DNA of 64,000 bases. It comes from a virus. This document shows positions 35,901 through 43,676 of the stretch, piece after piece. Position 1 is the stretch's first letter. Each line of letters opens with the position of its first letter. The translations under genes and the position numbers were made by a program. The stretch is taken from positions 1 through 64,000 of IMG/VR virus record IMGVR_UViG_3300023179_000001; one strand, 5' to 3'. The notes under the pieces were generated by a model. That model ran no database searches. It had not been told where the DNA came from and saw only the letters and a program-made list of their open reading frames with translations.

Positions 35901-38610
35901 GCGACTCATCAACAATAATAGCATCAAACCCAGCCGCTTCAATGGCTGGTCTAAACTTTTCTAAGGATTCGTAATTAACGGTAGCGATATTTACGTTTCT
36001 TAAATCAGGTGCTCCGTGTTTTAAATCTGCTGCGATTAGCTCTTTGGATTTGTTTTGAAAGTGTCCTGGGAAAAACTTTTCGGCCTCTTTAATCCAAGTC
36101 CTTCTGACAACCTTGGGACAAACAACCAAAACACGTTTGTTTTTACTTGCAACGAAAGCAAGAGATTGAAGCGTTTTTCCAAGCCCCATCTCATCGCCAA
36201 TCAGAGCATTACCATCGGCTGCTTCTAAAAATCTGACCGCCTCGTTTTGGTAGGGGAATAGTTTAAATTGGGGATCGAGCTTTTCAGAAACATGAGGAAT
36301 AGGCTTTCTTAGCTCTGCCTGTCTTTCTTCTTCTCTTCTGACCGCCTCATCAAAGCCTTCTGTGACCACTTCCCAATCTGGGAATCTTTCTTTGATTTTT
36401 TGAACGGCCTCTTGAGCCAGTTCTATTTCATAGGTTTCACGAGACTTTTCTGTGGGATTGTATTCCATGATCCCACTGATTTCCCCACCCCTGTTGGAGA
36501 AAAAGTTTACTAGCTTTGAATCGTATGGATGATAAAAACTTATCTTGTTGTCTGAGGATACCCTCACCCTCACAACCTTGCTGCTATCTCTGCCTTCGGA
36601 CTCTGGCAGTGGATCTGGTATGTGACTTAAAGATACTCCAAGTTCGCCCAAGCGTTGCTGATACTTTTCCCAATCAAATGTTTTTTCAACATCTCTTGGA
36701 ATTACCCAAACGAAATTACCATTTTCGTCGTTTCCACCCTTGAGCCTCATATCTCTATGAAGTTGGACATACTTCTCAAAATTATTTCTATTTAGTCTGC
36801 CATCAGACTTGAGAGGTAATTGAATAGTTTTGTAGGTACGATGCCTTTCTGGGACAACCATGTGAATGGTCGGATCTGAAAGCCCAGTATGCTCGTACTC
36901 TTCTTCTCCAAAATGTTGTGTCAACTGCCTTTTGTATTTTTTTAAGATGTTTCTAACTAAATTAAGAGATTGCGTCTGTATCTCTGGAGGCTGAAGCTTA
37001 ATTCTATCAAAAACGACCTTCCATCTTTGCTTGTCTAGCTTATTAAAACCAATTTCATTTAACTCTCTTGCATCGTCTTTGGAATTTAGGTGCTCACCCA
37101 TATCCAACAACTGCTCCATGCTATCATTGTCGCCATAGCGATGCGCTTCTTTTCCGTCCCTATTGTAGACGTAAACGGTTCTGCTCCCTTTTTGGTATTT
37201 CCTAATATAAAGATGATTTGGTCTGTCGGCCTTCTGCAAATACTCAAAATAGGTTGGATAATGAGCTTCAACTTCAAAGATAATTGATTTCTTAGTGTCC
37301 GAGTCCCAGCCTTCTGGTTGATACTCTGAAAAAACTTTTAAGAATTCTTTTTTGGACTCTGAATAGCCCATGGGCATTTGGCCTTTGTGCTTACTAGACA
37401 TTTGTTTAACAAACTTGTCTGCGTCTTCAAAGGAATCAAACTCTTTGATTTCAAGGTTAACTTTCTTTGGAGATCTAACAACAACAAAGTGCTTAATCTT
37501 ACCTTTTTCCTTTGTTTCAAAGCTTTCAAAGTTTTTCTTTTGTGCTCTCTCTTCTTTGGAGATTTTAGAGAAATCTTTTTTATTAAGCCGTTCTATGTCT
37601 TTCCAAGGAAATTTAATTCCATTGTCAGTTAGAATCTTTGGCTCTTTGGGTCTTTTTTCTGGTGAGTCCTGCTCTCCGGTGTCCAGCCCGTACAAATAAG
37701 CAGATAGTTCTGTAAGATATTGCGAAACTTCTTGGTTTCTTGGCTTCCCGTCCTCGCCCTTTCCAAACTCCTTAGCAAGCTCTTTGCTTGGCTTATAAAT
37801 AGTGTCGTGGGTAAAACCAGAAAATACCTGCTGCCTGTGTGTTTTGATTTGAAGTTCTGAAATCTTGCCAGAACTGGTTTTAAAAAGAACATGAATAGCC
37901 CTGTAGCCATCGGGCCTTGGCTTAGATGAAGAATCTTCTATCTCTACAATCTGAAAACTTTTTTTCATGTGCTCAAGAACCGATTTCTGATTTTCTATTG
38001 AATCAGATAGCGAGCGAGCACCAATAACATCGGTAGCTGTATTTAAAGATCTTTCTTTCAATCTGCCGTGCATCTTCTCATGCAGGGACAGTTTGTCTTT
38101 TAAACGATTTCCAAAATGCGATGCACCTGCCGCTTTTAGGGCAAAGCCCAGACCTTGTAATTCAACGTAATCGGGTTTGAACTTCTCAATAAAAAGTTCA
38201 ACATCTTTGACGCTGGTTTCTTTCCCAGGTTTTACAAAGCCTTCGTTTTCTGGTGGTGGAGGGCCAAGTCCGTTAGAAGGTCTGCCGTAATCTGCTGGTG
38301 TACCGCCCTCTTTTAAATGCTCTTCTCTTTTCTTGTGCTCTTCGGATGCTGTGGATTCTAGCTTGGCAGATAAAGCTTGTTCTATCTTTTTGATTTTTTC
38401 TTCAAAGTTTATCTTTTTTGTGGGCCTCTTTTGGCTCTGCTTTTCGTTTGTATTTTTTTTGCCAGTTGAGATGGGTCGCCAATCGCCTTCGGCAATTTTC
38501 TTATATCGCTGACCATTCCACTCGTGGACTGTGCCTATGGGTAAGCTGGCCTTTAGAATTAAATCTAAATCAAAGGATTTTACCCTTTTTTCTGTGATAA
38601 AAAAATTCAT
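32923..38610 (-). CDS. Polyvalent protein: RelA/SpoT-like domain fused to SWI2/SNF2 helicase
   Basis: 1895 residues. Residues of about 130-310 form a RelA/SpoT-type nucleotidyltransferase: RLKDKLSLHEKM, TDVIGARS (D194), PRPDGYRAIH (Y236, H240) and ELQIKT (E252), so the known synthetase catalytic positions are kept. Residues of about 780-1160 are a complete SWI2/SNF2 ATPase: GDEMGLGKT (805-813), DESH (901-904), SGTAIKN (931-937) and QAEDRAHRVGQ (1127-1137). Basic-aromatic modules (HLYIRKYQKGSRTVYVY, KARTHKYLRKYRRGSRWIYI) flank the helicase. The C-terminal 600 residues are unassigned. Multi-domain proteins beside portal/MuF are often packaged and injected to act on host nucleic acid or signalling; that is inference here. 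Confidence 0.8.
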   Translation of the reverse strand: MNFFITEKRVKSFDLDLILKASLPIGTVHEWNGQRYKKIAEGDWRPISTGKKNTNEKQSQKRPTKKINFEEKIKKIEQALSAKLESTASEEHKKREEHLKEGGTPADYGRPSNGLGPPPPENEGFVKPGKETSVKDVELFIEKFKPDYVELQGLGFALKAAGASHFGNRLKDKLSLHEKMHGRLKERSLNTATDVIGARSLSDSIENQKSVLEHMKKSFQIVEIEDSSSKPRPDGYRAIHVLFKTSSGKISELQIKTHRQQVFSGFTHDTIYKPSKELAKEFGKGEDGKPRNQEVSQYLTELSAYLYGLDTGEQDSPEKRPKEPKILTDNGIKFPWKDIERLNKKDFSKISKEERAQKKNFESFETKEKGKIKHFVVVRSPKKVNLEIKEFDSFEDADKFVKQMSSKHKGQMPMGYSESKKEFLKVFSEYQPEGWDSDTKKSIIFEVEAHYPTYFEYLQKADRPNHLYIRKYQKGSRTVYVYNRDGKEAHRYGDNDSMEQLLDMGEHLNSKDDARELNEIGFNKLDKQRWKVVFDRIKLQPPEIQTQSLNLVRNILKKYKRQLTQHFGEEEYEHTGLSDPTIHMVVPERHRTYKTIQLPLKSDGRLNRNNFEKYVQLHRDMRLKGGNDENGNFVWVIPRDVEKTFDWEKYQQRLGELGVSLSHIPDPLPESEGRDSSKVVRVRVSSDNKISFYHPYDSKLVNFFSNRGGEISGIMEYNPTEKSRETYEIELAQEAVQKIKERFPDWEVVTEGFDEAVRREEERQAELRKPIPHVSEKLDPQFKLFPYQNEAVRFLEAADGNALIGDEMGLGKTLQSLAFVASKNKRVLVVCPKVVRRTWIKEAEKFFPGHFQNKSKELIAADLKHGAPDLRNVNIATVNYESLEKFRPAIEAAGFDAIIVDESHRIKNPKAKATKLISEMAPMFAHKMLLSGTAIKNKKEELHTQIEIIRPGLFSRFGLKFGTIGGVWNKLKKNGVYLARQKKKVLTDLPEKTTQIAEVPVSGMPRLPTDIGEMSAARVVAAIAKTSATKDFVQEVIDSSDSNVLVFTESLDAAKKLKEELGDVAILHHGQMSDDAREKAKEEFQNETSTKRVFVSTRQSLAVGATLTRADKVVFNDLPWTAADVRQAEDRAHRVGQRNNVNVYWITAQNSDWDVNLSEIVKKKYELNRKMNEGKQLTKEEREWMEKPVSLDDIRASFHKSDAVFVIDSILNKNEIFFIPSDLFKARTHKYLRKYRRGSRWIYIYHEPSQKPKTIDENAFNKIKKLAEMGNARARQIIDEMEEVPHEKIDLLQRLATGFADTESGKRAKETLENMGIPILQEEDLQPEIPPPPPQDQSEKPFESPEKKAQFIKHIKQSLNEKIFGYLDNPTYRHTEQFKRLNSAGVTLDSVMSQLESANSIKGVLEKLHEQMKVVDNIHSGLTHQNSLARDARGYGNLGFTSAVKALEEANQLPTGYSTALLQARTGDNFEVPKIQEHLERIEREEKERKKQERIALAELHGSMAHFISKISRTRLNAEQVRELDASIRSIFGRSLRKEDWPYDFSAQGITVKIIGLQFSEGSLWFDLEAKTENGEVITNEWRRSWNRRGGRPHIHNDYLKVNTTHRNGARLGNLINVGQRKLMKAQPNGGTVTVTAALNVGGYTWANQGFSFEHDSDATGYRNSFKNFLSTYGISLTPSELALFKEPCHFSAFSNGKKYIFTSEERMPLSHQQITTKSLNGVEGEYPLTEQEISEGKSYRMLVHLGKKFMLGKGWRGIWDSNRDSIASRFAEKFVELKEAAAKVFGPEYSNVMGQAASGSRRVEPPPAPTPQLPPDQQAAVAHAQRAISWWRRGERRIVMSKRRVRSVLGMTQPNFEYFLANAPITRAMKNSLLNARRELQQPTTQAQPQPQPF

Positions 38611-38849
38611 ATATCTTTAATAATTTCAGATATTTCTACCTTGATTTCATCAAGCATTTTCTTAAATCTTTTATCCCAATACTCCATGATTTCGTGTTGT
38701 GCTTTAAAATAGGGAGGTCGTTCTTGACCAAAGATCTTCTGGCCCTTGACTCTGACCTCAACATCCAACTTGTCCTTGGCTAAAGCTTTAATTAGCTCTT
38801 CTCGTTTGGCATCTAGTTCGTCCTTCGTGCCCTCGATGGTAAGCCTCAT
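38607..38849 (-). CDS. Small unknown protein between portal and giant protein
   Basis: 80 residues, Lys/Glu-rich, with a beta-alpha start (MRLTIEGTKDELDAKREELI) and KGQKIFGQERPPYFKAQHEI, then a C-terminal helix. Four-base overlaps with both neighbours show it is part of the same operon. Function unknown. Confidence 0.5.
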   Translation of the reverse strand: MRLTIEGTKDELDAKREELIKALAKDKLDVEVRVKGQKIFGQERPPYFKAQHEIMEYWDKRFKKMLDEIKVEISEIIKDI

Positions 38850-40615
38850 AGCTTTATTTCCTCAAAAAAACGGGCACTTTGACTCTTTTGAGTCTGACCT
38901 TTGGCTTGAGATTCTAGCTTATCTAACTCGGCTTGCAGTTCTTCAACGCTCATGTTCTCGTAGTCTGGCTCTTGCGTGTCGCCCTGAGCTTGAACTTCTG
39001 GATTGTCCCCAGATGACATTCCTGGTTGTCCTGCTAGCTGCCCTAGTGGTGTCAAACCGTCTTGTCCCATCGCCCCTTCTGGCTGCGGCATCTGACTTTG
39101 AATAAAGTTGATAAGCGAAGAATCTAAAACCACGTCGCCTGGGTTTTTGATTTTCTCAAAATCAGGCAAAGGCTTCATATCGTGCTCGGCTCTGATTTCA
39201 TTGATAGTCTTAAAGTTTTTGACCATCTGGACGCATTTATCTAAGTCGTCTTTTTCAGTAGAGGCATTTAAACCTACAAACTCCAGTTCAAAGTTTGGAT
39301 CAAGTCTCCAGATAATATAGTTGTTTAGCAAACTCTCAACGTGAGCGAGTAGCGGTCTTAGTCCTTTATCTTTTGAGTATTCTAATCTTTCACCTTGGTT
39401 TCCGCTTCCAAGACCGCCTGAGCCTGAGTTTTGTCCTGAGCCTTGCTTAGAAATATCAAAACCAATTTCGATAGGATCAATCATGAACACACCGCAGATG
39501 GTCTTGATACAGTATTCAAGCCACTTGCCGAATTCCATCTCTCTGTTGGTTGAGTGGAGAGATTGCCAATTCATTTTTCCATCTTTGCCAAGAGCCATGA
39601 TTGGGGTTCGCCAAGCGTTATTTACCCCAGTGACCTGTGCGTACCACTGTCTTCTAAACGCTTCTAATTGATCGGGTGGAACCATCCCCTCGAAAGTTAA
39701 AATCCCCTTTATTGAAGAGCCTTGAGAGAAGAATTTTCGGTTGTATGTTTCAGCGTTCATATGTGACGTGATAGTTGTCACAAGCATTTCAATTTCGCTA
39801 AATCCATAACCTAGAGCAGTCATATCTGTTCTAGGATTTCTCACTCCAAAAGCCATTTCCCATTCATCGTAAACGTGTCGTTTTACTCCGTTGATAACCT
39901 GGCAGAATTTAGGATGCTTTGGTTTAAACTCTTTAAAGTATTTATCTGCACCATAGTCGATTACGAATTGGGATTCTTTGGTGCTTTGGTTGTAGTCGAA
40001 TCTCTCAACCATTTCCTTTTTGTCTGGGATGATTCGTATAGTCGAAGCATCGACCGCAAGGAATGAATAGGGTTTACCATCGTTTCGGGGGACGATTTCA
40101 AAGTTGACCTGATCGAAGGTGAGACTGTCTCTAGTGATTTTTCTTAGGAAAGTCTCAAAATCATCACGCCTTTTCATCTCTGGAGTGTCCTCAAAGTTTT
40201 CTGGAACCCCACAGTTTTGAATGAACTGTTCTATTTCTTTGATGCGTTTTTCTTCGGCCTTGGACGGGCTTTTATCATCATCTCTAAGTTTGATTTTAAA
40301 ACCCAATGCGTATTTGTCTTTGGCTACTCGTTTGAATGTAGCGACCTGATTGGTTCGTGTCTGAATGATTGATGCGACAATAGGATCTGCGTATGTGATT
40401 TGTCGGCATTTGTCGTAGGAAAGGATTGAATACTTTTCTTTATATCCAAACGAGGTTTGGCCGTAGGCCAGTGGATCCACTAGGGACGATTTGGAATCGT
40501 AGGCTTGCCTGTCTGGAGTGAGAAGACCTGCCTTCATCAACTCATAGCGAATCGGTAGGATTTCCTCTTTTACAAACTCTACCGATTTGGTTAGTGCGTC
40601 TTTTACGATTCCCAT
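38846..40615 (-). CDS. Portal protein
   Basis: 589 residues. Portal features include TYADPIVASIIQTRTNQVAT near the N-terminus, NFEIVPRNDGKPYSFLAVDA, YGFSEIEMLVTTITSHMNAE with FFSQGSSIKGILTFEG, and WLEYCIKTICGVFMIDPIEI. The C-terminal 90 residues are Gln/Gly/Pro-rich. The portal is the dodecameric DNA channel at one capsid vertex. Its place between the unknown 527-residue gene and the MuF cluster is normal, although the terminase is about 4 kb upstream rather than adjacent. Confidence 0.85.
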   Translation of the reverse strand: MGIVKDALTKSVEFVKEEILPIRYELMKAGLLTPDRQAYDSKSSLVDPLAYGQTSFGYKEKYSILSYDKCRQITYADPIVASIIQTRTNQVATFKRVAKDKYALGFKIKLRDDDKSPSKAEEKRIKEIEQFIQNCGVPENFEDTPEMKRRDDFETFLRKITRDSLTFDQVNFEIVPRNDGKPYSFLAVDASTIRIIPDKKEMVERFDYNQSTKESQFVIDYGADKYFKEFKPKHPKFCQVINGVKRHVYDEWEMAFGVRNPRTDMTALGYGFSEIEMLVTTITSHMNAETYNRKFFSQGSSIKGILTFEGMVPPDQLEAFRRQWYAQVTGVNNAWRTPIMALGKDGKMNWQSLHSTNREMEFGKWLEYCIKTICGVFMIDPIEIGFDISKQGSGQNSGSGGLGSGNQGERLEYSKDKGLRPLLAHVESLLNNYIIWRLDPNFELEFVGLNASTEKDDLDKCVQMVKNFKTINEIRAEHDMKPLPDFEKIKNPGDVVLDSSLINFIQSQMPQPEGAMGQDGLTPLGQLAGQPGMSSGDNPEVQAQGDTQEPDYENMSVEELQAELDKLESQAKGQTQKSQSARFFEEIKL

Positions 40616-40628
40616 TTCAAACCCCTAG

Positions 40629-40639
40629 TTCAATCTAAC
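40629..40639 (-). repeat. Recurrent intergenic 11-mer GTTAGATTGAA, copy 4
   Basis: Exact copy spanning the stop codon of the 527-residue gene, just before the portal ribosome site. Confidence 0.5.
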
Positions 40640-42218
40640 ATTCTACAGTAACGCCTTGCGTGGCATCAATCACTACCGAGCCGTCGTTTTCTGCATCTGC
40701 TTGAGATTGCATCATCTCAATCAGGGCTGCATCTGTTTCTGAAGTAGCCTTGATAACCTCACCGTTCATTTTGAGTTGTGATTTGTTGTACTCGTTTTTA
40801 ACGGCTGGCTTAGACGGATCATCATACAGTGTGCCATTCTCATAGGCTTCTTTTACTTGCTCATCGAATCCTTTTTCGAGTGTTTTCCCAGTTGTGGTCT
40901 GCATCTCAACCGTTGCCTGTCCTGTTTGAACATAGGAATCAAGAGCCTTTTGATAGGCTTGATCTTGGTTTTGAACCGTTGCTTGTTGGATGGGATCAGC
41001 GTTTTGAGTCAATAACTCAGTGGCCTTATCTGCAAAGATATTCCCTGTCTTAGTTCCAAAGTTAAATACAATTCCACCTTTACCCATTGATCGAACAAAC
41101 TGATAGGGGACTTGAGGTCTTTGAACCGTATTCTCGTGAACTCTTTTCAGCTTTCTCACATCTGTTTGATCAGAAATCATTTCGATTAGTGAATCTAAAG
41201 ACTTATCAACTTTCTTTTTCTCTAGTTTCTCAGCGATTTTCTTATGCTGTTTCTCGTGAGCATCTAGTTTTTTATTTCCATCAAAATCAAATTTCTCGTC
41301 TTCTGCTTTCTTGGTGCAGGAACCTTCGCTATAAGGTTTTTTACCTGGGGTTGGTTTATAGCCTTCCCAGCAGCGACCTTCTTTCTCACCTTTATCTACT
41401 TCTTTTAATTCTTTTTTCTGCTCTTTAGCTTCTTTTTTATCGTCCTTTTTGGATGGGGATTCGAGTACACCCACTAGCTTTTTATGCTCTGCAACGAACT
41501 TCTCTTTAGGCATTTTTACTTCTGCTTTGGAGATTTCGTCTAGTGCTTTTAAAAGCAGTTCTTCTTTTGATAAAGAACGCTCGACTTCTTCGACCTGATG
41601 ATCAACATCGGCTAGAGGCATTTCTTTTCCGTGAAATTCTTCACCGTGTTGTTTATCTAGTTCTTCAATGCGTGGCTGCTTGCGTTTTTCTTGCTTGGGA
41701 GTCCGTAAAATCACCATCATCGTGGGAGTAGACAATTCAACTGAGCCTTTGTTGATTTGATCGTCTAGTCTGTCTCTGGATGATTTTTCCATGCCTTGAC
41801 GTGTAGGTAGGTGATTAGAAACTTTTTCTGTGTCGATTGTGGATTGCTCTGATTTTACGAGAGAAGGTGCGTCACCTACTGTAAATCCTAAAGATGATAG
41901 TTGATCCTTTTTCATATTAGCCTCTGACTTTTTAGCTGGTTTATTAGTAGGCCACAAATCCCTGCAAGCCCAATATCCAGGTTTTGTTTTATCTGTCTTT
42001 TCAGAACAGTTGTGTCGTGCTCTAAAATTCTTTTTAGCCCCCTCGGAGTAGTTATGCTTATAGTTCGTATCTCCGTAGTGAACTGTTTTTACATTTCCCG
42101 TCGAAGGATCTTTAACGTAGACCTTTTTCTTTTTCCCAGGTCTATCACTCTGCATGGGTTTATTGAGAGGCTTATCAGCCTTCTCAATAATTTCTTCTAA
42201 TAGTTCTTTAATCTTCAT
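40635..42218 (-). CDS. Lys/Glu-rich virion-region protein
   Basis: 527 residues from ATG 42218 (AGGA upstream). Residues of about 25-95 hold a recognisable phage segment: KKKKVYVKDPSTGNVKTVHY, then FRARHNC and KPGYWACRDLW. The middle is highly charged (Lys/Glu) with low complexity, and the C-terminal 180 residues are Gln/Thr-rich. It precedes the portal. It could be a capsid-internal protein; no enzyme motif. The short FRARHNC...YWACR segment recurs in many phage head-region proteins (by memory, not searched). Confidence 0.5.
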   Translation of the reverse strand: MKIKELLEEIIEKADKPLNKPMQSDRPGKKKKVYVKDPSTGNVKTVHYGDTNYKHNYSEGAKKNFRARHNCSEKTDKTKPGYWACRDLWPTNKPAKKSEANMKKDQLSSLGFTVGDAPSLVKSEQSTIDTEKVSNHLPTRQGMEKSSRDRLDDQINKGSVELSTPTMMVILRTPKQEKRKQPRIEELDKQHGEEFHGKEMPLADVDHQVEEVERSLSKEELLLKALDEISKAEVKMPKEKFVAEHKKLVGVLESPSKKDDKKEAKEQKKELKEVDKGEKEGRCWEGYKPTPGKKPYSEGSCTKKAEDEKFDFDGNKKLDAHEKQHKKIAEKLEKKKVDKSLDSLIEMISDQTDVRKLKRVHENTVQRPQVPYQFVRSMGKGGIVFNFGTKTGNIFADKATELLTQNADPIQQATVQNQDQAYQKALDSYVQTGQATVEMQTTTGKTLEKGFDEQVKEAYENGTLYDDPSKPAVKNEYNKSQLKMNGEVIKATSETDAALIEMMQSQADAENDGSVVIDATQGVTVEC

Positions 42219-42711
42219 TAGTTTCAATCCTAATATGAGTTATATCGATCTGCCCATACATATCGGTCAAACCCTTTTTAATTTTATTATTTAGCTCTTT
42301 TTCTGATTGAGCCCTGATGCTCTTCATCAACACTTGTTGCTCCGTCCCATCTTGTGTTGAAAAAGTGATTGAAGCATTGAATGTTTTTGTGGGCTCTTCT
42401 TTGTGCAGAATCTTATCTAAATTACCTTTTTGTAAATCGTTTGAAAGTTCTTTTAGACCTTTGGTGAGATGAACGTACTTGTCGTAAAAATCATCTGTGG
42501 TTCTATAACCTTCAACCGAGTGACCTCGGCTTTCCCAATAAGATGTTTCATAAGGAATGAATCCACCTTCGGGCATCCATTTATAGTGTTGAGCGAAAGG
42601 AGAATCGGGGCCGACCACCATGGGGTCTAAAGATATGGCTTTCTTTAGATCATTTTTCAGCCCCTTCTCTATCGTATCATCCAATAAAGCTGCTATCTCG
42701 TCCAGTTCCAT
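42208..42711 (-). CDS. Unknown protein after sigma factor
   Basis: 167 residues from ATG 42711; a GTG lies two codons upstream. The N-terminal 30 residues are helical; then GPDSPFAQHYKWMPEGGFIP and SYWESRGHSVEGYRTTDDFY. The C-terminus is a small beta-alpha domain (NASITFSTQDGTEQQVLMKS). It overlaps the sigma-factor gene by 35 bases, so the two are co-translated. Family not recognised. Confidence 0.5.
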   Translation of the reverse strand: MELDEIAALLDDTIEKGLKNDLKKAISLDPMVVGPDSPFAQHYKWMPEGGFIPYETSYWESRGHSVEGYRTTDDFYDKYVHLTKGLKELSNDLQKGNLDKILHKEEPTKTFNASITFSTQDGTEQQVLMKSIRAQSEKELNNKIKKGLTDMYGQIDITHIRIETNED

Positions 42712-43360
42712 TTTCACCGTCGTACTCCATTAAAGTAGGGATGCCTTCAACAAGTTCTATTTCGACATCGCATGAATCGCAATTAAAGTTTACCACGTTT
42801 TCGGATACACAGGTTTCTTCTAAACATTTTGGGCAAGCAAAAGCTACTAACTTAAATGATGCACCAAACCATTCGTGCACATCTGCTTTTATTTTTTTTA
42901 ATACCTGTGATGCCCAACTCTGAGAAAACCCAAACTCTTCGGCTATCTCTTTTAGGTTATAACCTTGGAGTCGCTTTGTGAGAATGAGTTTTTCGGTCTG
43001 AGTTAGTTTTGAATTGTTGATAAAGCTTGTCAAAGTAAGTTTTGATTCCATAGCTCTTTCGGTTGAGTATTTCTCTTCGATTTGAGAAAAATCAAAATCT
43101 ATGGATTGAATAGGTCTTTTGTTTTTTAGACGCTCTGAGCCGATAAGCTTTCTAACCTCATCAAGTACGGCTCCTCGGATGCGGTAGTTTGCGTAGGTTT
43201 TAAACTTTACACCACGACTAGGATCGAATCTGGTTAAGCACTGAGCATAGCCTTCAAACCCTGCGCTCATTAGTTCGTTTAAATCTAATTTATGTAATCT
43301 TTTCTCTTTGACGGTTCTAAGAACAACTATCTTAATCCACTGGACAATCCTGTTATCCAT
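42677..43360 (-). CDS. FliA-like sigma factor with C-terminal zinc ribbon
   Basis: 227 residues from ATG 43360; a GTG two codons upstream is possible but lacks a site. Region 2 (about residues 28-75: LNELMSAGFEGYAQCLTRFD, VKFKTYANYRIRGAVLDEVR) is very close to FliA/SigD sigma factors. Region 4 (119-165) is LTQTEKLILTKRLQGYNLKE then FGFSQSWASQVLKKI. Residues 170-210 add CPKC and CDSC pairs, a zinc ribbon not normally part of FliA. It would redirect host RNA polymerase to phage promoters. FliA-type promoter candidates occur at 11085-11111 and 29543-29570. Confidence 0.85.
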   Translation of the reverse strand: MDNRIVQWIKIVVLRTVKEKRLHKLDLNELMSAGFEGYAQCLTRFDPSRGVKFKTYANYRIRGAVLDEVRKLIGSERLKNKRPIQSIDFDFSQIEEKYSTERAMESKLTLTSFINNSKLTQTEKLILTKRLQGYNLKEIAEEFGFSQSWASQVLKKIKADVHEWFGASFKLVAFACPKCLEETCVSENVVNFNCDSCDVEIELVEGIPTLMEYDGENGTGRDSSFIG

Positions 43361-43411
43361 AGACACCTGATCAAAATTAGATACACCGCAATCTTACGGT
43401 GAATTGGGAGT

Positions 43412-43633
43412 TTATTCTTTGCTACGTTGGATTTTTGTGGCCTGTGGTTTCTGGGTGCCGCCTCTATCTGCCATTGCTGGTTCAAAAGAAACTGTCTCAC
43501 CTTCATCTAAAACTCTGAATTCTCCAAGAGGAGCTTCGATCTTAGAATAGTGAGCGAAGTAGTCCTTATTGTCCTCGCCCTTGATAAAGCCAAAACCCTT
43601 TTTTACGTCGAACCAAATTACTTTTCCCACCAT
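43412..43633 (-). CDS. Cold-shock-domain protein
   Basis: 73 residues, a single cold-shock domain with RNP1-like KKGFGFIKGE and RNP2-like KDYFAHYSKI, ending in a basic tail. Such proteins bind single-stranded RNA or DNA and melt structure. The sequence before the ATG has no purine-rich ribosome site (TTTTAGTCTATG), while TAGAAT lies eight bases upstream, so transcription might start at or near the ATG, giving a leaderless message. It is next to the sigma-factor gene. Confidence 0.85.
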   Translation of the reverse strand: MVGKVIWFDVKKGFGFIKGEDNKDYFAHYSKIEAPLGEFRVLDEGETVSFEPAMADRGGTQKPQATKIQRSKE

Positions 43634-43676
43634 AGACTAAAATTCTAACTTAAAACTAGAAGCGCACAACTCTTAT

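Noticed and set aside
43130-43140. GCCGATAA-like sequence on the plus strand
   Set aside because: It is inside the sigma-factor gene with no -35 and no plus-strand gene downstream.
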